Assembly: GCA_020746105.1 (NCBI GenBank)
Contig: CM036620.1
Coordinates: 3,277,803 to 3,341,802 of the forward strand
Reading direction: 5' to 3'
Origin: Trogon surrucura
Lineage: Eukaryota > Chordata > Aves > Trogoniformes > Trogonidae
DNA length: 64,000 nucleotides
The position numbers and the translations under genes are program-made. The notes under the pieces are model-generated. The model did not search any database. It was not told the origin of the DNA and saw only the letters and a list, made by a program, of their open reading frames with translations. This document shows, piece by piece, positions 14,391 to 25,700 of this stretch; the stretch's first letter is position 1; every line of letters begins with the position of its first letter.

Positions 14391-14425
14391 GGGGGGAAAA
14401 AAAAAATAAATAAAAAAAAAAAAAA
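14391..14425 (+). repeat. G-run followed by A-rich tract
   Basis: A G-rich run is followed by an A-rich tract broken by a few T residues. It could be simple sequence or the tail of a decayed retroposed copy. I see no recognisable retroposon body on its 5' side. Confidence 0.5.
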
Positions 14426-15961
14426 TCAAGCCAGCCAGGCCCATCACCCTGCTATTCTTCGTTCATCCGAAAGCTGCCAAAATCTCCTAGGTTGACTCAG
14501 ATTGGAGGAGATCGGTTTTCAGAGGCTGAAAGGAGATGATTTGTGTGCTTCCAAACGCAAAGATCTGGCTGTGGCTGCAAGTGGGAACCTCTATCTGAAA
14601 TAAGAGCAGATTTCTCTGCTGCAGTTTGTGCTCTTGTACTTCACTATGAATCAGTCACCGGGCTGCCCCGCTCAAGAGAGAAATACGGGCTCACGCTGTC
14701 ACAAAGCAGGCCATCCACCAAACTTGCTTCTCTCCCGCCTTCATTTTCTTTACAGAGAGAAAAACAGAGGCTGCCGCCACCAGACTGTCAGAAACTTAAT
14801 TCAAGCTGTGTTAATGTGCTTAAGGAAAGCATTTCACACACTCGGTGCCTTCAACACACGTCTGGCAAGTAGATTTTGTGGAGACTCTTGCTCACATGGG
14901 ACACTGTGCTTTACCTCTCACGCAGTTAACCCCTCCCCCTGGCGAAACAGCCAGATTTTGCAGAACGCGTTCAGATCCACAGGCAGCTCAAAATGATCCC
15001 GCAAGTCATTTACAAAGATCCCCCTCAGGATTCAAAACATTATTTCTCCCCTTCCACTACCATCATGTGAGAGAGGTTAATGTAATTTCTGAATTAAATA
15101 CATGAGATGCATGCAGATTTCCAGAAACAATTCATATTCGAATTACTGCTGCGCACAGGAATTAGTTCTCAGGAGCTGCGGGCAAAACGGGCAACATCTG
15201 TGGCAAAACCAAAATGTTTCTAAACCACACATTTTTTCTACTAGCTTGTGCCAAGTATTCATGACCAGATCTGGTAAAGAAATAATCCACAAATAAAGTA
15301 TTTCAATATCATATTTCCAGCAGCTAGATCCCATTTGAAAATGAAGCTGGGATGCAGAAATTTCAATGAGATAGTACAAAGATATAAATAAGCTATAAGC
15401 TGAGACGGGGAAAAAAACAAAACAAAACATCCAAAATCCAGTAGTAGCCTGCTCTTTGTCATCACCTTATGTGGGATGCTGCTAAAGAAAACAAAAAGAG
15501 GAGGGGGAAAGACATCCACATATAATGAGGCAGCCAAGAAAGAGCATCTCTCATTCCCTTCTCACTGCAGGCATCACATCTCAGCACACCAACTAGCACA
15601 TCTAATAGATGGAGCAAGGAGAACATTTGGGGTAAATAGTTGTTACTGTTGCTCTCCGCTAGGCAAGACTCTGAACTTGGTTCTTCATCTCTGATCTGGA
15701 GCATTCTCCACCAGTATAAAAGCCAAACGCTAAGAGCACCGTGGTGTTTGTCTGAACCATTATTACGCATCACTTAGTACAGTAGGCTGGAGAGCTGTTC
15801 ACAGAGCTGGAAGCGAAGGCCGCTACACAGTGTACCTAAAAAAAGCTCCAAGTACTATTGTGGGGCTTTTTTTTTGTTTCTTTTTACATCACCTGGTTGC
15901 ACCCAACTGTTCTAACATGAAACTGCTTCACTATCTTTTCCAGCAAGAGCCACTGTAGTTT

Positions 15962-16159
15962 ATGAGAGTGAAGCCTAGAGCCAAAACCAAGCCAACAAAG
16001 AGGCTGGACAAGGCAAAAGCATTTGCCAAGTCTACAGAAGACCTTGTTGCCTTGGCATCTCTCCCGCAAACCAAGCCACAAGCTACTGAGCAGCCTCCTG
16101 CCCATGTTGTGGGCATCACCTCGAGAGGAAAGGCTATAGCAAGGGCACAGAAGAAGTGA
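15962..16159 (+). other. Unknown 65-codon ORF with protein-like composition
   Basis: This ORF encodes a Lys/Arg/Ala/Pro/Thr-rich basic protein beginning MRVKPRAKTKPTKRL and ending in AQKK. It lies antisense to SEPTIN11. A good-looking splice acceptor (CTATCTTTTCCAG) ends 18 bp upstream of the ATG. The opposite strand is also open for 105 codons (15,931-16,248) and would give a hydrophobic protein, so one of the two frames may only be a shadow. I recognise neither. It could be a decayed copy of a host gene, an exon of an antisense transcript, or chance. I propose no function. Confidence 0.2.
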
Positions 16160-16797
16160 CAATCCTCAACTCGTTCTGGAGTGGTCATCCAGCCAGTACA
16201 GGCATCACTCTCTGGGGCTTCAGGGGTGGGAAGGGACATAGAAAACATGCCTCAGCTCTGAGCAAATATCTTACTTATCAGATTCGTGCTGCTCATTATT
16301 TCCAAGGCCCTACCCAGACACAAAAATTGACTTCACCATGATGTCATCTACACCAAATAAGGATTTTACAAATATCTTCATCAGATCTTGACTCCAGGTC
16401 AGCTCACTTCCTGCTGGAAAAACTAGAGGGCCTGAGCTTGTGGTGGGCTGGACACATAACCTGCCCCACAACTGAGGCTGTGCTGAAAACAAGGCAAGGA
16501 GGCGGCAAGTTCCCACCATTGTTAACATCAACGGGAGCAGCTAGAATTGTCTGAAAGAATTTCCTACTGCAAACAAGGCACTGAGGTGAATAAAGGAAAT
16601 TAAGAGTTCACAAAGCAGAACACAGTCCCTGTGTGCACCACCCGGGCACGGTGAAGAAGATGAGACACTCAGCTAGCAAGAGCACAGAAACGCTCACAGA
16701 GACAAGGGTGTATCCCTTCTCCTAGGGCTCATCTCGTTGTCTAAAACCAGCAGTCACAATGGTTCTGCTTCACACACCAACACACGCACATCCATGT

Positions 16798-16903
16798 CTT
16801 TCCAAAGGTGTTGCCCCACAGCTCTTGTCCACCCCAACGGGTATCGGTGCCTTTCCAAAGGTGTTGCCCCACAGCTCTTGTCCACCCCAACGGGTGTCGG
16901 TAG
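16798..16903 (+). repeat. Two-copy 53-bp tandem repeat
   Basis: Two adjacent units of 53 bp (16,798-16,850 and 16,851-16,903) begin CTTTCCAAAGGTGTTGCCCC and differ only near their 3' ends (GTATCGGTGC versus GTGTCGGTAG). The near identity indicates a recent local duplication within SEPTIN11 intron 1. Copy number may be polymorphic. Confidence 0.95.
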
Positions 16904-17742
16904 GTCTGCTGCTCAGGGAAAGACCAAACAGCCTTCAGTTCCATTAGCCTGGCTCTATCTCATTGTCTCTTTCTCTCCTCCATGGAAACTGGCAGACTCT
17001 CATTATCAAGTATTTTTAAAACAGATGGAAGAAGACTCTGTGCTGTTTTAATCTCTCAGATAATGTTTTCTTTGGTTCCCATGTAAAATTTGTATTCCAG
17101 CTTCATCTTCCATCAGCTTTTGTTTGACATAGAATATACATTAGTCTATACATACGAGTAATTTTTTTTTTTCCTTTGGCTAGACCAAGCTATGATTTTG
17201 TAACCATTTAGGATAAACAAATACAGAAGCCAGAGCCCTCTTCCATGCCCTGAACTCCTCAGAAACCATCCAGCACCAGTCAAGTTTCTGGGAATTAACC
17301 CAGGAAGAGGAAGGGGGTCCCCTAACCAGCACATCTCAACAGTTTCCAGACTGCAAGTGGCTTATCTCACTCTGAGCCCAGATGACCAAATGCATCCTTC
17401 CACCCTGATGTATTTTTAAGCATATGCATGGCTTTCATCAGCTGAGAGGTCCCATGGCAGCTCCAAGCACCAATCCTGCCAAAACTTTGCTTATGCATGC
17501 CTTTACATTTACATACCAAGATCAGCCTCTTAAGTCAAACCAAATTACAGGCAGCGCATTACACATGTGCCTTCACAACTGTGGGATCAGGGCCTTAAAA
17601 CGAAAGCCGCCCAGCCTACAAAAACACGCCCTGCTCGGCTACAATTAAACACAGACACTTCAGAGCAGTTCGTTGAAGTTATTTTTTATGCATGCTTTTA
17701 CAATTAACATAATGTCATATCCTGCCAGGACGTAAAAGGTTG

Positions 17743-17755
17743 TGACTCAGGAATG
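17743..17755 (+). promoter_or_regulatory. AP-1/TEAD composite motif
   Basis: A perfect AP-1 site TGACTCA is followed without a gap by GGAATG, a TEAD (MCAT) core. AP-1 with TEAD is a known composite in YAP-responsive enhancers of cytoskeletal genes. It sits about 2 kb inside SEPTIN11 intron 1. The match is seen directly; enhancer activity is inference. Confidence 0.25.
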
Positions 17756-19819
17756 TTATCACAGTTTTAAGTCAAACTGACTGGCTTTTTGTTTCATTCC
17801 TCCCCTTTTCTTTGCCCCTTCCTTTAATCCATGCTCTCTCCAACAAGATACGTACGACTCAGAGCCCTTATAAAACAGGATTATTAGACTGAAAGCTTGA
17901 TACGCAAACACTCATCAGCTTTACCTTGCTCCACCATATAATTAGCTATTTCTTCAAACTTCCTACCACCCCCCAGCAACACAACCAGCAGCATGCAAAG
18001 TGGTAGCAGAGAGGATTAGATAAGAAGGTATATGAGACAAACGCCCCCAATGTCTACAGAATTGCAGCCAACTGTCCTTTCTTCTCTTATCACCTTAAGA
18101 TAAAACACCTCTCTTCTCCAAAAACACCATTTCTGAAGGATCAACTGTCTGCCCACCAGATGCTTACGAGCAAGCTGAATGCTTTCATCCTTCCCTCTCC
18201 CACAGGCACGTGCTTCTCACCCTGAAAGATGCTGTAGTCTGAAGTCAGTCCCGCTGGACTGGACTTAATGGCACACAGATACGAATTTAATTTAACCGGT
18301 GCAAAACTGTCTGTGGATGCTGTTTTGGGACTGCTCACAGACTTTGATTAACCAAAAAAGAGAGACTGAGCAGTGGCATCAGTTTAACGCAGTGACAGAA
18401 AACTAAAGCAAAATATATACACAAGAACAAACGGAAATCACATCTTGCAATAAGCCACGCTTCTGTGCCTATTCATGTTGCAAGGTCGCTACTCGACACA
18501 AAACAGAAAGACTTTGCTTGGCAATACCCTTCAGCCAGCCCTAAAAACCAGCTGGGGTAGTGATTTCAATGTATCTTCTTACACTGAAAGACAAACTTCA
18601 ATTTCCAAGCATATTTTAGACGTTAAGATCAAGGAATCATTTCAAAAGAAGGTTTACTAACAGCTGGTATAATTTATAGTTATTCTGTTGACAAACATCA
18701 GCTCTTATTTTGCTTAGTAGCATAACTTTCCCCACCTCCAGTAACACCATTAACTCAATCTTCATACATTTGCTTTGCCACATCAGAGGAACCATATAGC
18801 CCCACAGATCCATAAGCACATAATAAAGGCTAAAAGAAACTGCCTCATCCTGGTCACATCTTGAACACAGAACATTTTCTTATTATGAGGAGGAGACACA
18901 TTCAAGTCCTCTGCTCATGGACAACATCTGTTTTACTCGCAAGCATTGAAAAAGTTATGAGAAGTTGGTCAAGTCTCTTTCCCTCCCCCGGCCGACGATG
19001 CACAAAAGTGCATTCAGTCTGGTCATGGTGGAGTTTCATTCACATTTCTGCAAGCTGGATGCAAGAGACTCTTTTTTTTTTCCCTTCGGGAACAGCATCT
19101 ATTGGTTTTTGTGGGTTTGGGGTTTTGATCTTTTTTCTCTCCCTTTCTCTCTGTAAAGAGGAAATCTTTTGTCTTTCTCAACGTGGATGTAGTAAACTCC
19201 AGGCCACCACATCCCCAGAAAAACGGTCACGCTGCATGATGCGAAACACGCGTGCCTCTCTCAAGACTTCCACGCCGGGATTTCCACGACTGTTGCCCGC
19301 CGCTGCCGAGCGCCTAAAGCCTCTCCCCCGGGTCTGCGGGCACTTCCCGGCTGCCCACCCTGTAGAAAGCCCAACCCTTCCCACTCCCGAGCGTTCCGAT
19401 CCACGGCAAACGGCGGGGCAGAAGCACCCGCGGGCGGCCACCGAAGGCGGCCCCGGCAGGAGCGGCCCGGAGACCACCTCCGGCATCTCCCCGCTGCCCC
19501 GAGCGGCTCAAAGCGAAAAGCCCCGGGCCCGGCGCCACCGCAACAAAGAGCCACGGCCCCACACCGGGGCGAAAAAGTTTTGCGCGGCTCGCCTCCGGCC
19601 CCGGGAACGGGCACAGGCGACGTCTCTCCGACACTCCCCGCGTCCCCGCAACCCTCCGGGCGCTGCAGCCCTCCAAGCCCCGGCACAGCATCCCCGGCAC
19701 CGCACCCCTCCAAGCTCCGGCACCGCACGCCGCCCAACCCGGGCGATTCCCACAGTCCCAGCACCGCTCCCGGCCCTGAAAACCCTGCGGTGCCCGGCAC
19801 CGCTCCCCGCCGCACCCAC

Positions 19820-19846
19820 CGACGGTCTCCCCACGGCCACGGCCAT
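19820..19846 (-). CDS. SEPTIN11: Septin-11, first coding exon (partial gene)
   Basis: The minus strand reads ATG and eight more codons, MAVAVGRPS, followed by a consensus splice donor GTGGGT at 19,819-19,814. This is the N-terminus of vertebrate septin-11, whose next exon begins NEELRNL. Septin-11 is a GTP-binding protein of the SEPT6 group that assembles with other septins into filaments at the cell cortex, along actin fibres and in neurons. The GTPase domain and coiled coil are encoded left of the window. The SEPT6-group relatives start differently (SEPTIN6 and SEPTIN8 begin MAATD-like), which favours SEPTIN11. Gene order supports the call: human 4q21 has SHROOM3, SOWAHB and SEPTIN11 with the same relative orientations. 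Exon 1 codes for only nine residues, so sequence identity alone would be thin; the start, donor, CpG island and synteny agree. Confidence 0.93.
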
Positions 19847-19918
19847 CGCGGTGCAGTGCGCTGCGCTGCGCTCCCCGGCCCTTCGCCGCCGTCTCCTCCT
19901 CCTCCTCCGCGCTGGCTG

Positions 19919-19933
19919 CTAGCGCTGCAACAT
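19919..19933 (-). other. Upstream mini-ORF in the SEPTIN11 leader
   Basis: On the minus strand an ATG with three further codons (M-L-Q-R) and a TAG stop lies 72 nt upstream of the septin-11 start codon. If transcription starts further upstream than 19,933, ribosomes would meet this five-codon uORF first. Between it and the main ATG the leader is purine-rich (GGAGGAGGAGG). The transcription start is not known, so whether the uORF is in the mRNA is inference. Confidence 0.35.
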
Positions 19934-20280
19934 GGCCACCCGGCGGGGAGGGCCCATGCGCAATGCAAAGGGGCCGGGCGGCGAGGCGGGACCCCCCCGG
20001 CCCTCCCCCGGGGCCGCCGGCACCGCCCCGGCCGGCTGCAGCCCCGCCACCTCTCGGGGAACCCCGAAAGTAGGCTGCAGCGCTGGAGGGGCTGCACCAG
20101 GAACGCAGTCGATGCCTAGCAGTAAGCGCAATTAATCCCTCTCCTGGCGAGCCCTCCGCAGGGGGCCGCGGTGCTGTGCCCCCCAGCCCGGCTGGCCTGG
20201 GGAAGGGGAGCTCGGTCTGCTCCCTAATCGCTCCCCCCCCAGCCCCTTCACCTGAAGGGGTCACTCTCTGCGACTCTAGC

Positions 20281-23200
20281 AGCCCCACAGCCATGGGGGG
20301 ACAGCTAGAAGCAGAGACACATCTCCTTCAGACACCCGTGCAAAGATACAGCCAGGCAAGCAACTGGCAAGGTCCTGCTACTACGAGTTTGATGAGGATA
20401 AGAATCAATTTATAACAGGGAGGCAGACAGGACCCTCTAATACCCTCACATAAAAATGCAGAGGGCAAAGCCAAGCACCCCTTCCTCTTGTTTCTCCCCT
20501 CTTGCCAAACATACCCACACTACATTTTTCTTAAACAACCTGGGTACACAGAACAACCACCACAGTGGCCAGTTGCTCTCCCAGTGGTGCTCTCCCACTC
20601 CAGTAAGCAATTTCCAGGCATGAAGTGAAGCACAGCTGGCTCGTTACTGCTCTGACTGGCAAAATACCCCTTTACCTGCAAAGGTGGGATTTTTACAGCT
20701 AAATTCAACACATTTGCTCACAAGTCTTCAAAGACAGAAAGGAAGGGGCTTACTGGGTCAACATTTTGCAGGCATAACTCCCCCCAAAAAGCTACAAACA
20801 ACAAGTGACCCAGTTTGCCACACACATGAAGGTTGTGTTTAATTACAGACATCTCAGAGCTATCCCATTATATGAACACCCAAATAATCAAAAAAAAAAA
20901 AGCCCCAAAAAATGGAAGCTGAGAGCTCCTCCTACAAGTAAATGACCCAAGGCAGCAAATAAATATACCTCACTGGTGCACTTACCCTTCAGCCCAAAGC
21001 TCTTCATGCCAAAAGCCGTTTCTGCACCACTATGAAGAAACACGTGGCTATTTGTGGAAAGCTACGAAGTCCAGAGTTTCTGAACATGTTCTGAAGGACT
21101 CCAGCTAGTACTTGAAAGTGGTCCCTCACACCTGCTCCCCCAGCCCCTGGACTGACCAGAAAACAAAGGAAGGGGAGGAGCACTCCCTGGCACTGCTCCT
21201 CACCTGCGGCAGCAACCCTTAACAGGGCACAGCTGCAGCTATCAGTAGCAAAGCTGCCACACCAGAAAACCCTGGTGGGGTTTCTACCAGCAAAATTTTG
21301 CAAGCATGGCTGTCGTGGTGCTTATTTATTGCAGTAACATGTCAGGCATCACAGCTAATGTGCTAGGGAGGCTGCTGTATTAGACTCATGTTCTTGCTTT
21401 TGCAGCAAATTCCTCCTGCGTGCATGGCTCCAGGTGAGGAGGTGCTGACCATGCCTGTACTGGGAAATGTGCTCAGACCAGTGCAGTCTCTGGTGGAAAC
21501 CTTATGATCATATCTAAAGAGTTGCACCTATAGGTGAGGCAGACACGGATTCCTCTCATCTGAATTAGAGGCATGCATGATACTCCTGCATCAGCGTAAT
21601 TTAAGTAACACAAAGATCTTTTGCATTTGCAAAATCCTTATGTGACTCACCATGTCCTTCCTTGGCCCGAAGCTGGGAGAGCTGTGGCCGAGTTTTCTCT
21701 ATGACACTCATCCATACTGACCTTCCTGGGCATGGCCATTCATGCTGAAAGACTAGGGAGAAAAAAAACAGACAAACATCAAGGCAAAGAAATATTCTGC
21801 AGTCTTTCTAGATCTCAGCTATGTAGTTCCTTGCATTCCTAGTGTTCAGCGGCAAGAAGCTGACCCTTCTCCCTCCTTAAGTTTCATAATTGCTGCTAGC
21901 AAACCAGTCCCTCATTCTAGAGACCCTGCAGGACCGTTTCCATTTTCCCAAAGCTGTTTGGCATCATTTTGCAACATGGCATGTCAGTGCTTTAAATAAC
22001 CTTTTCTATCAGCTGCGGGGTAATATGTCAGATTATATGAAATGAGAAAACATTCAAGTAGACACACAACTTGGTTTAATTTACCTGCTGTTTAAAAACA
22101 AACACAGTATATAACTCCCTGAAGGCAACATCTTTTTGAACAACAGTAGGAACCTACAACATTAAGTGGTGGGCTTTTTTTTTTTTTAATATATTGAAGT
22201 AATGCTTGATCCTCCCTCCACTGTGATTAGCACTACTCACAATTTACTCAAATTTCACCTCAAGGATCATGAGACCTTCTGAGTTCAGAACTACCAAAGA
22301 TGGCAAGACCGAGGTAAATTCCGCTATTCTGAGACTCCTACCTACAACCAAAAGCAGCCAATTTGCAGGCAGGGTAAATCACCAGATCATAAGAAAAAAC
22401 AAGAGTCTCTTTAAACCTCTTAGCATGAAGCAGGCAATGAAGCATCTCCAGGTAGCAGGGTTGCACTTCTTGTAGCCCCTTAATCCCAAAATGTGATTTG
22501 CAGCTCAAGCTGTAAGGGGAGAGATGCACGCCAGCATTTGGCCTGCCTCTAAATCAACGTAAGCTAGTCTTTCAGCAGACTTTTGCATATGCCTGCAAGG
22601 AGTTTATCAACAGTCATGGCCAAAGGGGTTACAACCAAACTGCTGTATGATTGTCCATCGTCTGAGCTATCCAGCAGTGACTGTCAAGGGAGACATGTTA
22701 CTTAAACCCATTTTGCTCAAACCACCTCAGTGAGACTTTCTCAAGCTCAGCAATGCAAAAGCATCAGAATTCTGTGGAGATCTCAGTCCTGCAGGTACTT
22801 CAGCTGTCACTTAATGTCACCTGAGTGTGCTAGACTAATTTCAAAGAAAAAGTTTACAGGGTGAGAGATATTTCTCAGTATTTATTTTCTCTATTGTTTT
22901 TTAGTCAAAGCTATGATTATTGTAAGCAAGAGAATATCTCTGAGTGTGTTTCAATGAAAATATATCATAGGAAGCCTCCCGCTTATGCCTTAGTCCATTT
23001 AAACTAAAACAACACTTTTATCATAGTGTTGTCATTTGCCATTGTTATTTACTTTTTATCTTCAAAATTTACCTTCCTTTCTTATTTGTGATCACAATTA
23101 TATCATTATGCTCCACCCATTTAATCTCAACCACTTCGCTGAGGGTGTCCTGCTGCCAAACACAGAGCTGTGAGAGCAATTCAGGGCTCATCAGAAGAGA

Positions 23201-24350
23201 AAAAAAAAGGTTTATGCCTTGAAGAACTGTACCAAAAGCACATGCAAAATAACGAAATATTAAGACGAGCCTTATTCAACTCAGATGAACACCACTGATG
23301 GGAGGTAGCCGCACTCTCCTACAATACACAGGAAAAACCAAAAGCAGGATGTGGCACAGCATAAAGTGAAGTTTCTCTTGCTCTGCGACAGAAGCAACCC
23401 AAATTTTGGCAGGCAGGAAGACTTTTCTGATACATTGCCCAAAGTGTAGCTTTTTAAGAGCTGCTCCCACCAGTCCAGAGGTTACACTTTAGCAGTCCTG
23501 CAGCTCCGCAGGACAACTTATCCTGCAAACTGGCATGATAATGTACTGCGGCAGAAACTAACAGTTCAGACTCAGCAATCTGAAAGCACAGACCTGAGTA
23601 GCTTGCTTAGTCGAAAGCAGCGCTGCTGCACGCATCCACTCCCGCATGTTCTTGCAGGGTCTAAACCGTAAAAGTTATCCCAAGGTTTTGTGTTATCAGG
23701 ACAAAAATCACGAGCCTGTACACACCATCTACTGCAATCTCTGTTTGGGGTTTGCGAATGTTGTGTACGCTTCGGGGCTTGCAGAGGACTGGAGGATATT
23801 CCAGCCGCCTAGATGACAGGCAGCTGAAAATATTTATGAATACCCGGGAGCCTTCAGTATAGAGGATTTCTGGAGTGTGATTTAGGGCCTGATCCAGACT
23901 TTTTTAAAGCCAGTGAGCCTGTATTAAGCTCAGTCCCCACAAACCTTTCCTGACTGTAAGACAGAAAACACAGCCCACCCTCTCTCCCACGCTTTCCACC
24001 CATTATTGACTCCCCAAACTCCTTCAGGCAGGGGCAGTCATTTGTTTGGTGTATACAGGGCACATTGCCCGCTGGGGCACTGATCTTATCCATTCCTCTC
24101 CACTATAATGCACGCCCACGTGACAATAGTGTTAGCAATACGGATACGACATTAGATCTCACCCTCGTTCAATGTGTGTCCAACCTATCTCAGCCACACA
24201 GTGAATACAGAGATGATAGGAGATACAATTCGACTTCAGGCACTCCTGGTATTTGTGTGTGGTTGTTGGACATGGGTACAATCCCACATGCTTTTAATAA
24301 TGGCTACCGTGAACCACATCATATTAATTTATCTATATTGCCAGTTTTCT
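20281..24350. other. Intergenic interval between SEPTIN11 and SOWAHB
   Basis: This is about 4 kb of unique-looking, AT-leaning DNA between two divergently transcribed CpG-island genes. It holds short A tracts near 20,889 and a T tract near 22,172. The only part that caught my eye is 23,600-23,870, listed separately. I see no coding exon, RNA gene or repeat family here. Because the two promoters are only about 5 kb apart, the interval probably carries control elements for one or both genes. Confidence 0.6.
23600..23870. promoter_or_regulatory. Candidate regulatory element upstream of SOWAHB
   Basis: This block has more CpG than its surroundings and no repeat signature. It contains a TGACAG (MEIS/TGIF-type) site at 23,814-23,819 one base from a CAGCTG E-box at 23,821-23,826, followed by TATTTATGAATA. 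It lies about 1 kb upstream of the SOWAHB start. The motifs are seen directly; regulatory function is inference. Confidence 0.2.
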
Positions 24351-24356
24351 TCAGTC

Positions 24357-24612
24357 ACACAACCATAGGGCAGTTCACGTTGGAAGGTACCTCAGGAGAT
24401 GGTCTTCTCCAGTCCCTGCTCACCCTAAGGAAGGAGACCACAATCTCTTCAGGCAACCTGCTCCAGTACTTGACCACCCTCACTGTAAAAGAGTTGTTCC
24501 TCACAAGCAAACGGAATTTACTGCATTTCAGTTTGTGCCCATCGTCCCCTGTCCATTCAGTGACAGCAAGTCAGCCTTGCCCTTCTCAGAGCACCAGTAA
24601 GGCTTCTCCAGT
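24357..24612 (-). mobile_element. CR1 LINE 3' fragment next to the SOWAHB promoter
   Basis: The plus strand reads as reverse-complement CR1: a CATAGGGCAGTTCACGTTGGAAGG-type end, then GGCAACCTGCTCCAGTACTTGACCACCCTC-like sequence, a GTAAAAGAGTTGTTCCTCA block, and a worn GAGCACCAGTAAG that matches the usual GGGCACCACTGAGAAG. The element is truncated at its 5' side, as most CR1 copies are. Its inner edge is about 255 bp from the SOWAHB start codon, directly against the CpG island, so it may lie within or just upstream of the 5' UTR. Confidence 0.85.
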
Positions 24613-24639
24613 CCCTCTGCTCTGCTCCCCTCCTTCTCC

Positions 24640-25700
24640 GTTGCCGTTTCTCCCCGCTGTCACCCCAGTCGCGCAGCCCCCACGGGCCACCACCCCGGGC
24701 AAAGGCAACCGAGGGGTGGTGGCGGCCAGGCTGCGAAGGAGGAGGAGGCGGAGAGCCCTGGCGCCGCAGGAGGCGGGTTTCCCCGCCACGGTAGCGCCGC
24801 GCACCTGCCCGCAGCGCCCGTCACCGACGTGTAGCACCGAGCACCGAGTACTGGCTGACCCGGAGCATGGCGCGGGAGTTGAGCCAGGAGGCCGTGCTGG
24901 ATTTCCTCTGGGAGGCCGGGGGCCGAGCCCCCAACACGGCGCTGCTCCGCCACTTCCAGCGCTTCCTCCGCGATCCGGCGCTGACGGAGCAGCAGCGGCG
25001 GGAGCGCCGCGAATACTTCAAGAGCCTCGTCAATTCCTTGGCCACCGTCCATCCCGCCGCCGTTCCCGGCGCCTCCAAGGACATCGTCCTCCGCCGCAGG
25101 TACCGCGACCTCCTCGATGAGGAGCTGCCGGAGCAGCATCAGGAGAAGGACGAGGAACAGGAGCCGCCGCCGCCGCCCCTCCGCGACCCCGACCGGCGGC
25201 GCGGCCGCCCCGGAGAGAGTGCGGAGAAGGGGCGGCCCGGCGGGGGGCAGCTCCCGAGAGCCGCCGCTCTGGGGGGGGGCTGCGCCGCCCGGGGCCGCGG
25301 CGGACCCTGCTGCGAGTGCCGCCGGGCGCGCCGCGCTGCCGCCGCCCCCCCGCCGGGCTCCGGGGCGCCGCCCCCCGCCGGGCCGCCCCGTTCCCGCTCC
25401 CCGCTGCCGCCCCCCGCGCCGCCCCCTCCGTACCGGACCCAGCCGCTGTCCTCGGGTCCCTGGGCGCTTCGCTCCGACGGGCCACTTCGTTCCCGGCTCC
25501 CTACACGTCACGGGGCGCTGAACGCCGATGAGCCGCCGCGGTCCGGATCGCCGCCCCCCTACCAGGTCGTACAGCCGTCCTCCGTCACACCGTCCCGGTC
25601 CCGGTCCCCGGCGCTACCGCCGGGGCCCGGGGTGCTGCTCCCCGACAAGCTGCCTCAGTCCCGGTCTCCGCAGCAGCCCCGCACCGGGATGCTCCTACTG
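24640..25700 (+). promoter_or_regulatory. SOWAHB: CpG island covering the SOWAHB promoter and 5' coding region
   Basis: GC and CpG density rise sharply after about 24,640 and stay high through the first 280 codons of SOWAHB. No TATA box is evident. The start codon at 24,867 has the context GGAGCATGG, with the +4 G of a Kozak site. The mRNA start probably lies between 24,640 and 24,860. The antisense and frame-shifted open frames in this block are CpG shadows. Confidence 0.8.

Larger units (their letters stand above)
1..19819 (-). other. SEPTIN11: SEPTIN11 intron 1 (5' part, continues past the left edge)
   Basis: This stretch follows the splice donor of SEPTIN11 coding exon 1, reading on the minus strand. 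I looked for the second exon, which in the family begins NEELRNLSLSGH, and did not find it, so the intron runs beyond position 1. The DNA is AT-leaning, with many short open frames and no recognisable protein. Recognisable contents are a CR1 tail (2,470-2,572), a long LTR with an internal stub (11,509-12,960), a small unknown ORF (15,962-16,159), a two-copy tandem repeat (16,798-16,903), A-rich tracts near 13,630 and 14,400, and a few possible regulatory motifs. I see nothing else that can be supported in the remaining sequence. Confidence 0.8.
19250..20280 (-). promoter_or_regulatory. SEPTIN11: CpG-island promoter of SEPTIN11
   Basis: About 1 kb of very GC-rich, CpG-dense sequence stands out from the AT-leaning flanks and contains SEPTIN11 coding exon 1. 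No TATA box is apparent, as expected for a broadly expressed gene with dispersed start sites. On the plus strand CAACATGGCCACC (19,928-19,940) resembles a YY1 site, and CCATGCGCA near 19,965 resembles half of an NRF-1 site. The long open frames in this block on both strands follow from CpG richness and low stop-codon frequency, and are not genes. Confidence 0.85.

Noticed and set aside
19261-20294. Several long Gly/Ala/Arg/Pro-rich open frames on both strands
   Set aside because: They are by-products of the SEPTIN11 CpG island, where stop codons are rare. Only the nine-codon MAVAVGRPS exon is supported.
24660-25511. Antisense 283-codon frame and frame-shifted frames over SOWAHB
   Set aside because: These are shadows of the GC-rich SOWAHB coding region; none has recognisable domains.
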